A stretch of 31,454 nucleotides of DNA from CAZWRK01 sp964635875 (GTDB taxonomy: Bacteria; Pseudomonadota; Gammaproteobacteria; Burkholderiales; Aquaspirillaceae), in the NCBI GenBank assembly GCA_964635875.1, contig CAZWRK010000052.1:1-31454 (forward strand), written 5' to 3'. The number at the start of each line of letters is the position of its first letter. Positions within the stretch are counted from its first letter, which is position 1. A model generated the notes under the pieces. The model saw only the letters and a program-made list of their open reading frames with translations, was not told the origin of the DNA and ran no database searches. The position numbers and the translations under genes were made by a program. Of the stretch, positions 31,269 to 31,454 are shown piece after piece.

Positions 31269-31454
31269 CGGTGGGCTACCGTGGAGAAACCGCGTAGAAG
31301 TTTTTGCCACTGACCCGGCAAACAAAGTCTATGGCGGCGTATGGGATAACGACAAATCCTTCGCTGTGCCTGGTGGTGGAATTGACCCAGGCGAAGACCC
31401 AACAGATGCGGCTATACGTGAGTACTTAGAAGAAACCGGACTGACTATTACAGA
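31255..31454 (+). CDS. NUDIX hydrolase, 3' truncated by window edge
   Basis: ATG 31255 has GGAG at 31244-31247. About 66 residues are visible before the window ends. Residues about 39-62 carry the NUDIX box in full: GGIDPGEDPT, then AAIREYLEETGL, matching Gx5Ex7REUxEExGU except for Tyr at the first U position. A PGGG lead-in precedes it. NUDIX enzymes hydrolyse nucleoside diphosphate-linked compounds such as oxidised dNTPs, NAD, ADP-ribose or RNA caps, and are common in large phages. Substrate cannot be told from this fragment. Encoded downstream of the glycosyltransferases, a nucleotide-sugar substrate is conceivable but unproved. Confidence 0.85.
   Translation, partial: MPQSDGGLPWRNRVEVFATDPANKVYGGVWDNDKSFAVPGGGIDPGEDPTDAAIREYLEETGLTIT

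Noticed and set aside
1..31454. tRNA genes, CRISPR arrays, insertion sequences, attachment sites and replication origin
   Set aside because: I looked for cloverleaf-like GC stems with TTCGA-type loops, spaced direct repeats, transposase or integrase motifs and AT-rich iteron arrays, and found none I could support by eye.

Overview
The window reads as one arm of a large tailed-virus genome, probably a contractile-tailed (myovirus-like) phage, or a related prophage or tailocin-type element. Every gene I accept is on the + strand. Genes are packed with overlaps of 1 to 20 bases or gaps under 100 bases, most start codons have a GGAG-type ribosome binding site, and no stretch longer than 300 bases lacks a gene. 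Recognisable tail genes are a gp25-like baseplate wedge protein and a gpJ/gp47-like baseplate protein. The host looks like a planctomycete or a similar bacterium rich in dockerin and surface-adhesin domains. Support for this comes from type I dockerin loops, DNRLRE-like, YWTD-propeller and choice-of-anchor-like domains, Thr/Glu/Pro linkers and a small exported Cys/Arg-rich protein. This is inference; no host gene is present to prove it.

Layout. 1-2006: the end of an unidentified structural-type gene, a sigma-70-like factor and an unidentified protein. 2006-4110: the gp25-like and gpJ-like baseplate genes. 4121-7342: a small unidentified gene, an RNA-type hairpin, a subtilisin-like protease, a membrane-associated protein and a papain-like protease. 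7342-8686: a small exported cassette made of a zinc-finger lipoprotein, an RyR-domain protein, a very short lipoprotein and a secreted cationic protein, closed by a strong terminator at 8703-8737. 8757-12626: three tail or appendage proteins. 12626-26951: about 14 kb of modular adhesin or fibre genes, including a 2255-residue giant. 26962-29658: two GT-A glycosyltransferases and a GT9-like glycosyltransferase. 29662-31454: small unidentified genes and the start of a NUDIX hydrolase.

The most notable content is the fibre region. Four ORFs and the C-terminal part of the giant share one architecture: an N-terminal 'YPF' domain, a middle 'gGxnv' domain, and a Cys-rich 'IN-V-PD-GN' domain. They look like tandem paralogues. 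Other modules (beta-propellers, dockerin loops, FCCH-like repeats, LamG-like and choice-of-anchor K-like domains) are grafted on through Ser/Thr-Glu-Glu-Pro linkers. With the glycosyltransferases and exported proteins next door, the region looks like a host-recognition and cell-surface interaction system assembled from bacterial surface-protein parts.
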